Below, in pieces: positions 17,801-26,009 of a stretch of 64,000 nt of DNA. The notes beneath the pieces are model-generated. The model was not told where the DNA came from, ran no database searches, and saw nothing but the letters and a program-made list of their open reading frames with translations. The translations under genes and the position numbers were made by a program. How positions within the stretch are numbered: the first letter of the stretch is position 1; each line of letters starts with the position of its first letter. This DNA comes from Cyclobacteriaceae bacterium (lineage in GTDB: Bacteria > Bacteroidota > Bacteroidia > Cytophagales > Cyclobacteriaceae), in contig BPHC01000003.1 in assembly GCA_026003355.1 (NCBI GenBank), positions 227,093-291,092 of the forward strand, written 5' to 3'.

Positions 17801-17850
17801 GGGGCGAGAAGAAACCTGAGTCAAAAAAGGCTGTTCCTGCCACCGCATAG
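14836..17850 (+). CDS. secDF: Protein translocase subunit SecDF (fused SecD and SecF)
   Basis: A 1004-residue fusion of SecD and SecF, the proton-driven partner of SecYEG that pulls exported proteins across the inner membrane. The SecD half starts with a membrane span (residues 5-22) and the P1 stretch LSLGLDLQGGMHVTLEV, then a large periplasmic domain with an inserted Gln/Ala-rich segment (about 260-310). The SecD membrane block holds MGMAVDANVLIFERIKEEL with the conserved aspartate. The SecF half opens near residue 690 and has LGVDFKGGRSYVVSF, TIIGYSINDTVIIFDRIRE and the last span before a Lys-rich tail. Full length; a strong terminator follows. Confidence 0.97.
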   Translation: MQNKGFVIVLTAVISALCLYYLSFTVVSTRVQQNAIAYATDANGVVDLNKKVAYIDSVWNKPVYNLFGVEYTYKEVKDNELSLGLDLQGGMHVTLEVSPVDILRSLSGNSRDSAFVRALNKATQMQKNSQENFTTLFFRAFREDNPDVKLAHVFASTNTRGRISLNDPDEKVIEVVEQEVESAIDRSYTILKNRLDQFGTSAPNIQRLPGTGRIQIEIPGADNPARVRKLLQGVARLEFWDVIEPNTIMPALVSINDLLVKEKRAQAAQAPEAMAGQAETKPDSTLTDLEKQLQAASTADSARSGLDSLQNLAVSPLFAKSIPQGTFRYPLKDTAEINRIFRRADVRSLLPRNVGIYWANKPDKDLSNNEALQLYFLDLGRTGKPRLTGEVINDARQDLDEYARPAVSMTMNATGTRIWAKWTAEASSKSPRGRIAIVLDNLVYSAPVVNGEIPNGNSQISGNFTVEEAKDLANILKAGSLPAPTRIVEEAIVGPTLGEIARNQGLISTLAGLALVVIFMVIYYARGGWVANLALLFNIFFILGILAQFDAALTLPGIAGIVLTMGMAVDANVLIFERIKEELYQHGRKMKDAIKTGYQRAFWTIFDSNFTTLITAVLLAWVGQGPIRGFAVTLIIGILTSFFTAVYVSRVIVEWMTRKGDESKISFDTFIARMVKKRRRYAFVRNSKLAYITSSVIIIVGLVLIVLNGLTLGVDFKGGRSYVVSFNQPVKATELKVGLSEAFANAGTEVKNYGSNSKVKVTTAYLIDDDSDEADDKVRQALIAGMEKITGKKYAAHDSQLSDNTFTISSSTKVGATVADDIKNSAWKASLLSLAAIFAYILLRFRKWQFSTGAILATVHDTLFVFAAFAIAGAFGISFEVDQVFVAAVLTIIGYSINDTVIIFDRIREYFNLGTSHDDKKIVNDAINDTLSRTIITAGTTLLVVLVLLIFGGEVLRGFSFALFVGIVVGTYSSVFIAAPAILDLGAARGEKKPESKKAVPATA

Positions 17851-17877
17851 CGCCGCGGTTAAGGATGTTTAGTACCC

Positions 17878-17908
17878 GAGGCTGCCGGTAAGGGGCAGCC
17901 TCTTTTTT
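17878..17908 (+). terminator. Rho-independent terminator of secDF
   Basis: A perfect 9-bp stem (GAGGCTGCC at 17878-17886 pairing with GGCAGCCTC at 17894-17902) with a 7-base loop is followed by six T residues. It lies 28 bp after the secDF stop and just before the convergent gldH stop. Confidence 0.93.
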
Positions 17909-17925
17909 GTAAGCTTGTGCCGCAC

Positions 17926-18387
17926 CTACTGCAAATTGCTGCGTTCTACCCTAAGTCCGGCAGCACGCATGCCTCGCAAAGTATCGGTGCGCATAAAATG
18001 TTCCAGCGTAACCGTGTAGGGTCCGGGTTTTCGGAAACGAAAGTCTTTTAAAACCGGAACCCTGCGGTCGAACAAAAACCCGATGCCACTTTTGCCAAGC
18101 GGCCGGCCGTTTTTATCGAATAAATCGGCTGAATGCAGCTTCTGGTATACAGCAGCTGAGCTATCGGCCAGGGCAAAGATGAAATACAGATTGGCAAACG
18201 GATAGTTGTTATCGTGGCGCAGATTAACGTACAGGTTGTAGCTTGCCGAAGTATCGGTAACTGAAAAGGAAAATTCCGGTTTTTCGTTTACCGGCCAGTA
18301 ACGTTCGGGGAAATCATAATACTGCTCGTAAATTCTTGCCGGGTCGCAGGCAGCAAGTAGCGGTAAAAGCCAAAGAAACTTTTTCAT
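17926..18387 (-). CDS. gldH: Gliding motility lipoprotein GldH
   Basis: A 153-residue lipoprotein. The short signal MKKFLWLLPLLAAC ends in a lipobox cysteine at residue 14. The mature part begins with RIYEQYYDFPERYWPV and has the family stretch YNLYVNLRHDNNYPFANLYF, then PVLKDFRFRKPGPYTVTLEHFMR. GldH is a component needed for gliding in Flavobacterium and is widespread in Bacteroidota together with the type IX secretion machinery. Its ATG overlaps the ricT stop in an ATGA junction, a pairing common in the phylum. Confidence 0.9.
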   Translation of the reverse strand: MKKFLWLLPLLAACDPARIYEQYYDFPERYWPVNEKPEFSFSVTDTSASYNLYVNLRHDNNYPFANLYFIFALADSSAAVYQKLHSADLFDKNGRPLGKSGIGFLFDRRVPVLKDFRFRKPGPYTVTLEHFMRTDTLRGMRAAGLRVERSNLQ

Positions 18388-19535
18388 GAGGCGCCGGAAG
18401 TATTGTTTTTGTTGTTATGCCGGTTGCGGCTGTGTTTTTTCTTTTTCTTTTTCTTTTTGGAGCGCGACCTGAATTTCCGGTCAAGCTGTTCCAGGTCGCT
18501 GTTCAACGGTCCGGTTTCTTCTTTTTCTGCAGGCTCATCTTCCAGCAGGGTGGCCGGCTTTTTGCCTGCTTTGTTGAGTTCGATGATGTGATTTACCCGC
18601 TCCACATCCAGCGGATACCAGGTGTTGTCTTCGCGGTAGCCAAACCACATTATCTTCCGGAAAATATCGGTTTTTTGCAGCCGGGCTTCTCCTTGTTCGG
18701 TTAGCAACGGGGTTTCTACTTTGGGTATGTCTTTCAGGGCTTCCAGGTAGGTATCGAGCTCATAATTGAGGCAGCACTTCAGGCGGCCACACTGGCCGGA
18801 AAGCTTGGTGGGGTTAAGCGAAAGATTTTGATAGCGTGCAGCACTGGTGGCAACGTTTTTAAAGTCGCTTAACCAGGTAGAGCAGCACAGCTCGCGCCCG
18901 CATACGCCAATACCGCCCAGCCTGCCGGCTTCGTGGCGCAGGCTTATTTGTTTCATCTCTACCCGTATTTTAAACTCGGCGGCCAGAATTTTTATCAGCT
19001 CACGGAAGTCAACCCGCTCATCGGCCGAGTAGTAAAACGTAGCCTTGGTGTTATCGGCCTGAAACTCAACATCCGACAGCTTCATTTTGAGGTTGAGTTT
19101 GCGGATGATTTCGCGGGTACGGTACAGGGTGGGTATTTCGCGGTTCCGGGCTTCGGCCATTTTTTCCATGTCGCGTGAGTTGGCCAGGCGGTATATTTTT
19201 TTTATTTCCTCGTTATCGGCAACTTTTTTTTTCTGCATTTGTAACCTCACCAGTTCTCCCTGCAACGAAACGTGCCCAATGTGGTAGCCGGTAGGCATTT
19301 CTACTACTACGGCATCGCCCGTTTGCAGGGTTAGGGCGCTGGTGTTTCTGAAAAAATCCTTGCGCCCGTTTTTAAAGCGCACTTCAACGACATTAAACTT
19401 TTGCCCGGCCGGCATTTCCATGTTGGCCAGCCAGTCGAATACATTCATTTTGTTGCATCCGCCTGTAAGGCACATGCCATTGTTTCTGCATCCGGCAACT
19501 TTTGTACCTTTTCCCGATGTGCACGTACAGGCCAT
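18384..19535 (-). CDS. ricT: RicT/PSP1 domain-containing protein
   Basis: A 383-residue cytosolic protein. It opens with the Cys-rich Bacteroidota-type N-terminus (MACTCTSGKGTKVAGCRNNG, then CLTGGCNKMNVFDWL). The PSP1 domain follows with VVEVRFKNGRKDFF, and the C-terminal part of the domain carries GGIGVCGRELCCSTWL and SGQCGRLKCCLNYE, the conserved cysteine pairs. In Bacillus the RicT (YaaT) homologue works with RicA and RicF in an iron-sulfur complex affecting RNA processing; here its role is inferred only. The last 45 residues are a Lys/Arg/Asn-rich tail with eight lysines in a row. Confidence 0.9.
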   Translation of the reverse strand: MACTCTSGKGTKVAGCRNNGMCLTGGCNKMNVFDWLANMEMPAGQKFNVVEVRFKNGRKDFFRNTSALTLQTGDAVVVEMPTGYHIGHVSLQGELVRLQMQKKKVADNEEIKKIYRLANSRDMEKMAEARNREIPTLYRTREIIRKLNLKMKLSDVEFQADNTKATFYYSADERVDFRELIKILAAEFKIRVEMKQISLRHEAGRLGGIGVCGRELCCSTWLSDFKNVATSAARYQNLSLNPTKLSGQCGRLKCCLNYELDTYLEALKDIPKVETPLLTEQGEARLQKTDIFRKIMWFGYREDNTWYPLDVERVNHIIELNKAGKKPATLLEDEPAEKEETGPLNSDLEQLDRKFRSRSKKKKKKKKHSRNRHNNKNNTSGAS

Positions 19536-19538
19536 GGT

Positions 19539-20817
19539 TTACTGCGATTGTAAAAGGTCGAGCCCTATGTCATTGCGAAAATAGGCATTTATCCAGCTTA
19601 TTTGCGATACGGTGGTGTAGGCTTTTTGCCGGGCTTCATCAATGCCGGTTCCCAGGCCGGTTATGGCCAGTACCCTGCCGCCCTGGGTAAGAATGGTTTG
19701 GTTTACCTGCAGGGTGCCGGCGTGGAAGCATAAGGGCCGTGGCGGGCTTTTCCAGGCCGGAAATGGGGTGATTTTTTTCAAATTCACCCGGATAGCCTCC
19801 GGAGGCCATTACTACCGTTACAGCGGTGTTGGGTGAAATATTTACGGTGGTGTTATTAAGCGAGCCTGTGGCGGTTTTCCACAGCAGGTCAGTCAGGTCC
19901 GATTCCAGGCGGGGCATTATGGCCTGTGTTTCGGGGTCGCCCATTCGGCAGTTGTATTCAATTACAAACGGATTACCGGCTACATTCATAAGTCCGATGA
20001 AGATGAATCCGCGGTAGGGTATATTTTCTTTTTGCAGGCCGGCCAGGGTAGGTTCTACAACCCGTTGGGTTACTTTTTTCATAAAGTCGTTATTGGCAAA
20101 CGGAACGGGAGAGACAGCGCCCATTCCGCCGGTATTGGGACCGGTGTCGCCTTCGCCTATGCGTTTGTAGTCTTTGGCTTCGGGCAGGAGCACGTAATTA
20201 CGGCCATCGGTAAGAACAAATACCGATAGTTCTGTTCCCGAAAGGTATTCTTCAATGAGTACCGTGGTTCCGGCATCACCGAATTTCCTGCCGCTGAGCA
20301 TCTGCTCCAGTTCTTCTTCGGCCAGGTGTTTGTCTGAAGTAATGATTACGCCCTTACCGGCTGCCAGGCCATCGGCTTTAAGTACGTAAGGTGGTGTTGT
20401 TTCGTTAAGGAAGGCCAGGGCCTCGGCAAGTTGGCCTGAGGTAAAGGTGTGTGCGCGGGCCGTGGGTATGCCATGCCGCAGCATAAAGGCTTTTGAAAAG
20501 TTTTTGCTGCCTTCCAGTTGTGCGCCAGCCTTGCCGGGCCCAACTACTGCCAGGCCGGGCAGGCGTTGTTCAAGGTAGTCGCGCAGGCCGTTTACCAGGG
20601 GAGCTTCGGGTCCTGCCACCACCAGGCTAATATTTTTTGCAGCGCAGAAATCTGCAATTCCTTTAAAATCATTTATTGCAATGGGCACGTTTATTCCTTC
20701 GCGTGCAGTGCCGGCATTGCCGGGAGCAATGTACAGGGTATGGCAAAGCGGGCTTTGCCGTATTTTCCAGGCCAATGCATGTTCGCGGCCACCGCTGCCT
20801 ATAAGCAGAATGTTCAT
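19539..20817 (-). pseudogene. purD: Phosphoribosylamine-glycine ligase (PurD), frameshifted near the C-terminus
   Basis: PurD catalyses the second step of purine synthesis, joining glycine to phosphoribosylamine. From the ATG at 20817 (MNILLIGSGGREHALAWKI) the frame carries the family motifs PYVLKADGLAAGKGVII, DYKRIGEGDTGPNTGGMGA and VIEYNCRMGDPETQAI, up to GYPGEFEKNHPISGLEK. There the expected FHAGT...GGRVLAITGLG...AYFRNDIG end is in a different frame, which continues to the stop at 19539. The switch lies at about 19725-19745 and equals one extra base. Joined, the protein is about 425 residues, normal length. Because the step is usually essential for purine prototrophy, a sequencing error is as likely as a true mutation. 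Confidence 0.9.
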
Positions 20818-20887
20818 GGGGTTAAAATGAAGTGCCAAAGATGGGTAAAGCACTGCGCCCGTCAAAATAACTGGCGCAGCTTTACCA

Positions 20888-23080
20888 TTAGTGAGCGTAT
20901 TTGCTCATAAACTGAATGCGCGCCAGGCGTATTTCTTCTTCGGTGTAGTCGGCCAGGCTTTCGTCTTGCAGGGCTTCTTCCAGGCTGTCGGTTTCGGCAT
21001 TCATAAAGTAATCGTGAATGTCTTCCTGTTTTTGCGGATCAAGAACCTGGTCGATGTAATAATTCAGGTTAAGCTTGGTGCCTGAATTGGTGATGTTTTC
21101 AATTTCGGTAAGCAATTCATCGAACGAAAGGTTGGCCATTTCGGCAATTTCTTCCAGGTCTACCTTTTTATCGATTTGCTGAATGATGAATATTTTGGTT
21201 TTGGATTTGTTTACGGAAGACTTTACCACCACTTCGGTGGCGGTTTCAATTTCGTTTTCTTCCACATATTGCTGAATGAGTTCCAGAAATTCTTTTCCGA
21301 ACTTATTTACCTTGCCCATGCCCACTCCGTTTACCTGGGCGAGTTCTTCTTTGGTGGTGGGGTAGGTGGTGGCCATTTCTTCGAGCGAGGGGTCCTGGAA
21401 GATTACGTAGGGCGGCAGGTTTTTTTCGCGGGCAATTTTTTTGCGCAGGTCTTTAAGCATTTCGAAGAGTTTCTCATCGTAGGCTTTGGTGTTCATGGGG
21501 GTGCGCTCGGATGACTCTTCCTCTTCGTCCAGGTCGGTGGTAAAGTCGTGGTCGCGGGCCAGCTCAATGGGGTGGGGCTTTTTCAAAAAGGCTTCGCCCT
21601 TTTGGGTGAGCTTGAGCACGCCAATGTTTTCAATATCTTTTTCGAGATACTGGTAGATAAGGGCCTGCCGGATAACCGATTTCCAGAAGTCGGCATCTTC
21701 ATCGCTGCCGGTACCAAACACGGGCAGGTCGAAGTGGGCATAGCTTTTAACGTATTCATCTTCAAGGCCGCGTATCACATTTACCAGGTGGTTAAGGCCA
21801 AACCGTTCGTTGGTTTGCTTAACGGCCTGCAACACGGTTTTAACGTAAGAGGTGCCGTCAAACCGCTCGCGCGGGTGTACGCAGTTGTCGCACATACCGC
21901 AGTTATCTTCCTTGAATTCCTCACCGAAATAGTGTAACAGCTGCCGCCTGCGGCAAACGGGCGACTCGGCATAGTATTCCATTTCCTGCAGCAGGATACG
22001 GGCATTTTCGCGCTCCTGTACCGATTTGTCTTTGTTGAATTTTTCGAGTTTGTTCAAATCGTTATGGCTGTAAAACATCAGGCAATGGCCTTCCAAGCCA
22101 TCGCGGCCGGCACGGCCGGTTTCCTGGTAGTAGCCTTCCAGCGACTTGGGGACATCGTAGTGCACCACAAAGCGTACATCGGGCTTGTCAATGCCCATGC
22201 CAAAGGCAATGGTGGCTACGATTATGTCTATTTCTTCGTTGAGAAATGCATCCTGATGTTTTTCGCGCACATCGGCATCCAGGCCGGCATGGTAGGGCGC
22301 AGCTTTAAAGCCGTTAACGGTAAGCAGGTTGGCTATTTCTTCAACTTTTTTGCGGCTCAGGCAGTACACAATACCCGATTTGCCCCGGTTGTCGCGCAAA
22401 AATTTAATGAGCTGCTTTTTGGTTTCTTTTTTGGGCCGTACTTCGTAATACAGGTTTTTGCGGTTGAATGAAGAAATGAAGATGTCGGCATCTTCCATTT
22501 GCAGGTTTTTCTGTATGTCCAGCTGCACTTTGGGTGTGGCGGTGGCTGTAAGTGCAATGATGGGCAGTTCGCCCAGGTGCTGAATCATGGACTTTATTTT
22601 GCGGTATTCCGGGCGGAAGTCGTGCCCCCACTCGCTTATGCAGTGGGCTTCGTCAATAGCTACAAACGATACTTTTACTTTTTTGAGAAATTCAATGTTT
22701 TCTTCCTTGTTTAGCGACTCGGGCGCAACGTACAGCAGTTTTACCTGGCCGCTGATGCAATCTTTTTTCAGGCGGGTAATTTCTCCTTTCGAAAGGGTTG
22801 AATTCAGGAAGCGTGCGTTTACCCCGTAGGCGTTAAGCTGGTCGACCTGATTTTTCATCAGAGCAATAAGGGGCGAAATAACCACCGCAAGCCCGTCCAT
22901 AATTAAAGCCGGAAGCTGGTAGCACAACGATTTGCCCGCCCCGGTGGGCATAATAACGAACGTATTTTTACCCTCCAGCAGGTTGCGGATTATGGCTTCC
23001 TGATTGCCGCGGAAACTGCTGTAACCAAAAACCTCCTTAAGCTTTAATTTTAAAACATCTTTCTCTTCTGCCACCATCAT
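20888..23080 (-). CDS. recQ: ATP-dependent DNA helicase RecQ
   Basis: A 730-residue 3'-5' DNA helicase acting in recombination and fork repair. Helicase motifs run in order: FGYSSFRGNQEAII, the Walker A PTGAGKSLCYQLPA, VISPLIALMKNQVDQL, DEAH in FVAIDEAHCISEWGHDFRPEY, ALTATATPKV, and motif VI YQETGRAGRDG. The RecQ zinc domain follows with CRRRQLLHYFGE and CGMCDNC, then a winged-helix region and an HRDC domain (about 540-615, with NLPPYVIFQDPSLEEMATTYP). A further C-terminal helical region ends the protein. It lies 71 bp upstream of purD on the same strand and diverges from the sugar-phosphate isomerase gene. Confidence 0.97.
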   Translation of the reverse strand: MMVAEEKDVLKLKLKEVFGYSSFRGNQEAIIRNLLEGKNTFVIMPTGAGKSLCYQLPALIMDGLAVVISPLIALMKNQVDQLNAYGVNARFLNSTLSKGEITRLKKDCISGQVKLLYVAPESLNKEENIEFLKKVKVSFVAIDEAHCISEWGHDFRPEYRKIKSMIQHLGELPIIALTATATPKVQLDIQKNLQMEDADIFISSFNRKNLYYEVRPKKETKKQLIKFLRDNRGKSGIVYCLSRKKVEEIANLLTVNGFKAAPYHAGLDADVREKHQDAFLNEEIDIIVATIAFGMGIDKPDVRFVVHYDVPKSLEGYYQETGRAGRDGLEGHCLMFYSHNDLNKLEKFNKDKSVQERENARILLQEMEYYAESPVCRRRQLLHYFGEEFKEDNCGMCDNCVHPRERFDGTSYVKTVLQAVKQTNERFGLNHLVNVIRGLEDEYVKSYAHFDLPVFGTGSDEDADFWKSVIRQALIYQYLEKDIENIGVLKLTQKGEAFLKKPHPIELARDHDFTTDLDEEEESSERTPMNTKAYDEKLFEMLKDLRKKIAREKNLPPYVIFQDPSLEEMATTYPTTKEELAQVNGVGMGKVNKFGKEFLELIQQYVEENEIETATEVVVKSSVNKSKTKIFIIQQIDKKVDLEEIAEMANLSFDELLTEIENITNSGTKLNLNYYIDQVLDPQKQEDIHDYFMNAETDSLEEALQDESLADYTEEEIRLARIQFMSKYAH

Positions 23081-23107
23081 ATCCTAACGTGGGTTAGTTT
23101 AATCTTA

Positions 23108-23115
23108 TATCTTTG
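23108..23115 (+). promoter_or_regulatory. Candidate -7 box for the KpsF/GutQ-type isomerase
   Basis: TATCTTTG matches TAnnTTTG exactly and ends 29 bp before the TTG start at 23145, in the short divergent gap with recQ. No clear -33 element is seen. Confidence 0.45.
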
Positions 23116-23144
23116 CTAACAACAAAACTAAATCTCAAAGCGCA

Positions 23145-24113
23145 TTGAATATAGCAAAAAATATCAAAAACATTGCACGCGAAGTATTAATAAATGAATC
23201 TAAGGCAATTGAGCGGTTAACAGATTACATAAACGATGAATTTGAGGCGTGCGTTCAGGCTATTTATTCTGCAAAAGGCCGTGTGGTCGTAACAGGCGTT
23301 GGCAAAAGTGCCATTATAGCAAATAAAATTGTTGCCACGCTGAATTCAACCGGTACGCCGGCACTTTTTATGCATGCGGCCGATGCCATTCATGGCGATT
23401 TGGGCATGGTGCAGCCCGAGGATATTGTAATATGCATATCGAAAAGCGGCAATACACCCGAAATTAAGGTTCTGGTACCGTTGCTTAAGCGGCGGGGCTC
23501 CCTGCTGGTGGCTCTGGTAAGCAATACCGACAGCTACCTGGCCCGTCAGGCCGATTTTGTGCTGAATGCTACCATAGAAAAGGAAGCCTGCCCCAATAAC
23601 CTGGCTCCTACCACCAGTACAACCGCCCACCTTGCACTGGGCGATGCCCTGGCTGTATGCCTGGTGCATCTGCGCAACTTTACCCAATCCGATTTTGCCC
23701 TTTTCCATCCGGGCGGCTCGCTGGGCAAGCAGCTTTATCTTAAAGTTTCGGATATTGCTGTGCACAATGCCCTGCCCATGGTAAGCCCCGATGCCCCGCT
23801 GCGCGAAGTTATTCTGGAAATTTCTTCCAAAAGACTGGGGTGTACCGCAGTAGCTGCTGATGACAATAAGCTGTTGGGGATTATAACCGATGGCGATTTG
23901 AGAAGAATGCTGGAGAAAAATCCCGACCTGGCAGCTCTGAAAGCACGCGATATTATGACGCACAACCCAAAGAGCATACAGAAAGATGAATTTGCCGTAA
24001 AGGCCCTGCAGCAAATGCAGGAAAACAACATTACCCAGCTGGTGGTGCTTGACGGTGAAAAAATTTCGGGGTTTGTTCACCTGCACGACCTGTTAAAGGA
24101 AGGCATTGCATGA
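23145..24113 (+). CDS. KpsF/GutQ family sugar-phosphate isomerase (probable arabinose-5-phosphate isomerase)
   Basis: A 322-residue enzyme with a SIS domain (about 1-195) and two CBS domains (about 205-320). SIS features are VVVTGVGKSAIIANKI, the CISKSGNTPEIKVL signature, and ALGDALAVCL. The FALFHPGGSLGKQL stretch joining the two parts is typical of KdsD/KpsF. It interconverts ribulose-5-phosphate and arabinose-5-phosphate, the first step to Kdo for lipopolysaccharide or capsule. The start is a TTG; no in-frame ATG occurs before residue 70, and the family begins at this point. It is followed by manC 48 bp later. Confidence 0.9.
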   Translation: MNIAKNIKNIAREVLINESKAIERLTDYINDEFEACVQAIYSAKGRVVVTGVGKSAIIANKIVATLNSTGTPALFMHAADAIHGDLGMVQPEDIVICISKSGNTPEIKVLVPLLKRRGSLLVALVSNTDSYLARQADFVLNATIEKEACPNNLAPTTSTTAHLALGDALAVCLVHLRNFTQSDFALFHPGGSLGKQLYLKVSDIAVHNALPMVSPDAPLREVILEISSKRLGCTAVAADDNKLLGIITDGDLRRMLEKNPDLAALKARDIMTHNPKSIQKDEFAVKALQQMQENNITQLVVLDGEKISGFVHLHDLLKEGIA

Positions 24114-24161
24114 TTACACAGCTTCGGTTTAGGTAATTATTTGCAAACACAACACTAAGTT

Positions 24162-25241
24162 ATGGACAATAACCTCTATGTGGTGCTCATGGCAGGAGGT
24201 GTCGGTGTTCGTTTCTGGCCCTACAGCCGCAACCGCCAGCCCAAGCAGTTTCTGGATGTGCTCGGCATGGGTAAAACCTTGCTGCAGGCCACCTGGGAAA
24301 GGTTTAGGCCAATATGCCAACCATCGAATATTTACGTGGTAACCCACGAGGAGCACGTGCACCTGGTGCGCGAACAACTGCCCCAGCTGCCTGAAGAACA
24401 AATACTGGCCGAACCCATGCGCAAAAATACCGCTGCCTGCATAGCCTACGCCAGTTACCGCATAGAGCGTGTTAATCCCAATGCTGTGGTGGTGGTTAGT
24501 CCGGCCGACCATTTAATTCTGAACGAGAAGGAATTTGAAAAAAATATATTGCGGGCAGCCGAAGCGGCGCAAGATCAGGACAAGCTCATTACCCTGGGCA
24601 TTACGCCTACCCGGCCCGAAACCGGATACGGCTATATACAATACCACGCGGATAAATCGCTTCTGAAAAAGGTTAAAACTTTTACCGAAAAGCCACAGCT
24701 GGCCCTGGCCAAGAAGTTTCTGGAGAGCGGAGATTTTGTGTGGAATTCGGGCATTTTTGTGTGGGGAGTAAAGGCCGTCATCGCGGCACTCAAGGAACAC
24801 CTTACCGAAATGGCCGATGTATTTGAAGAATGCCAAACCCGCTTCAACACACCTTTTGAAAAGCAGGCGGTGGCTCAGGCCTATGCGCAGTGCAAAAGTA
24901 TTTCGATTGATTATGGGGTGATGGAAAAAGCTACCAACGTGTACGTGCTGCCAGCCTCGTTTACCTGGTCTGATCTGGGCTCGTGGGGAAGCATACACGA
25001 TGTTTCGGCCAAAGACAAAGATAATAACCTGATAAACGGACGGGTGCTGAATTACGAATCGCGCAACTGCATACTCAAGGCATCATCGCCCGACAAGCTG
25101 CTGGTGGTGCACGGCCTTAACGGATATTTGGTAGGAGAGTTCGGAAACGTAATTATTGTGTGCGAAAAAGACCGGGAAGATTTATTCAGGCAGTTTGTAA
25201 ACGATGTAAAGGCCCTGAAAAACGGCAACGACTTTTTGTAA
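24162..25241 (+). CDS. manC: Mannose-1-phosphate guanylyltransferase
   Basis: A 359-residue nucleotidyltransferase making GDP-mannose from mannose-1-phosphate and GTP. The signature loop GGVGVRFWPYSRNRQPKQF lies at residues 12-30, followed by AEPMRKNTAACIAYA, VVSPADHLI with the metal-binding aspartate, and FTEKP near 174. The C-terminal left-handed helix is present, but the cupin-like isomerase domain of bifunctional ManC/ManA is absent. GDP-mannose would feed the polysaccharide locus at 33-45 kb. It abuts the convergent rlmB stop with no gap. Confidence 0.93.
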   Translation: MDNNLYVVLMAGGVGVRFWPYSRNRQPKQFLDVLGMGKTLLQATWERFRPICQPSNIYVVTHEEHVHLVREQLPQLPEEQILAEPMRKNTAACIAYASYRIERVNPNAVVVVSPADHLILNEKEFEKNILRAAEAAQDQDKLITLGITPTRPETGYGYIQYHADKSLLKKVKTFTEKPQLALAKKFLESGDFVWNSGIFVWGVKAVIAALKEHLTEMADVFEECQTRFNTPFEKQAVAQAYAQCKSISIDYGVMEKATNVYVLPASFTWSDLGSWGSIHDVSAKDKDNNLINGRVLNYESRNCILKASSPDKLLVVHGLNGYLVGEFGNVIIVCEKDREDLFRQFVNDVKALKNGNDFL

Positions 25242-25988
25242 TCAGCGGCGGGCCGATGCTCTTTGCCTGATGACTTCGTATAACATCATGCCTGCCGCAA
25301 CCGAAACGTTAAGCGATTGTACCTGTCCGGCCATGGGAATTTTAACCTGCTCATCTGCAAGGCTCAGCAGTTCACGTGCTATACCGGCATCTTCCGACCC
25401 CAAAATGAGCACCAGGGGCCGGTTCATATCGGTATGGAAGGCGCTTTTCTCTGCTTTTTCGGTACAAGCCACAACGGCCAGGCCGGCATCTTTAAGAAAT
25501 TGCGCTGCGCGCAACAGATTTTTTTCGCGGCAAACGGGCAGATAATGCAGGGCACCGGCCGAAGTTTTAATGGCATCGGCCGAAACAGGGGCGCTGCCTT
25601 TTTCGGGTACAATAAGGGCATGGGCACCCAGGCCTTCGGCGGTGCGTGCAATGGCCCCCAGGTTGCGCACATCGGTAATATGATCGAGCATGATGAAAAG
25701 AGGCACCTGTCCCTCTTCGTAAACCTGCTGTACCACGTTGTTTAGCAGGGCGTAATCTATCGCAGAGAGGTACCCCACCACACCCTGATGGTTTTTTCCG
25801 GTTAAGCGGCCCAGCTTTTCTGCCGGCACCTGGGTAAACGGAATTTGCCGTTCGCGTAACAGGCGTATCAGTTCGCGTGCCGGCTCGCCTTTAAGGCCTT
25901 GCTGAACAAAAACCCGTTCGAGGGTTTTACCTGCCCTTATGGCTTCGCTAAGGGCATGGATTCCATAAACTAATGATGGTTTACCCAT
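25242..25988 (-). CDS. rlmB: TrmH/SpoU family 23S rRNA (guanosine-2'-O)-methyltransferase RlmB
   Basis: A 248-residue SPOUT-fold methyltransferase. The substrate-binding N-terminal domain (about 1-80) begins MGKPSLVYGIHALSEAIRAG and includes the family stretch GKNHQGVVGYLS. The catalytic domain has LDHITDVRNLGAIARTAEG (motif 1), KTSAGALHYLPVCR, LVLILGSEDAGIARELL (motif 2) and IPMAGQVQSLNVSVAAGMMLYE (motif 3, knot). It methylates a ribose in the peptidyl-transferase region of 23S rRNA (G2251 in E. coli). The ATG at 25988 fits the family start. Confidence 0.94.
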   Translation of the reverse strand: MGKPSLVYGIHALSEAIRAGKTLERVFVQQGLKGEPARELIRLLRERQIPFTQVPAEKLGRLTGKNHQGVVGYLSAIDYALLNNVVQQVYEEGQVPLFIMLDHITDVRNLGAIARTAEGLGAHALIVPEKGSAPVSADAIKTSAGALHYLPVCREKNLLRAAQFLKDAGLAVVACTEKAEKSAFHTDMNRPLVLILGSEDAGIARELLSLADEQVKIPMAGQVQSLNVSVAAGMMLYEVIRQRASARR

Positions 25989-26009
25989 GTGCAAAAGTAG
26001 GCATTTGCC

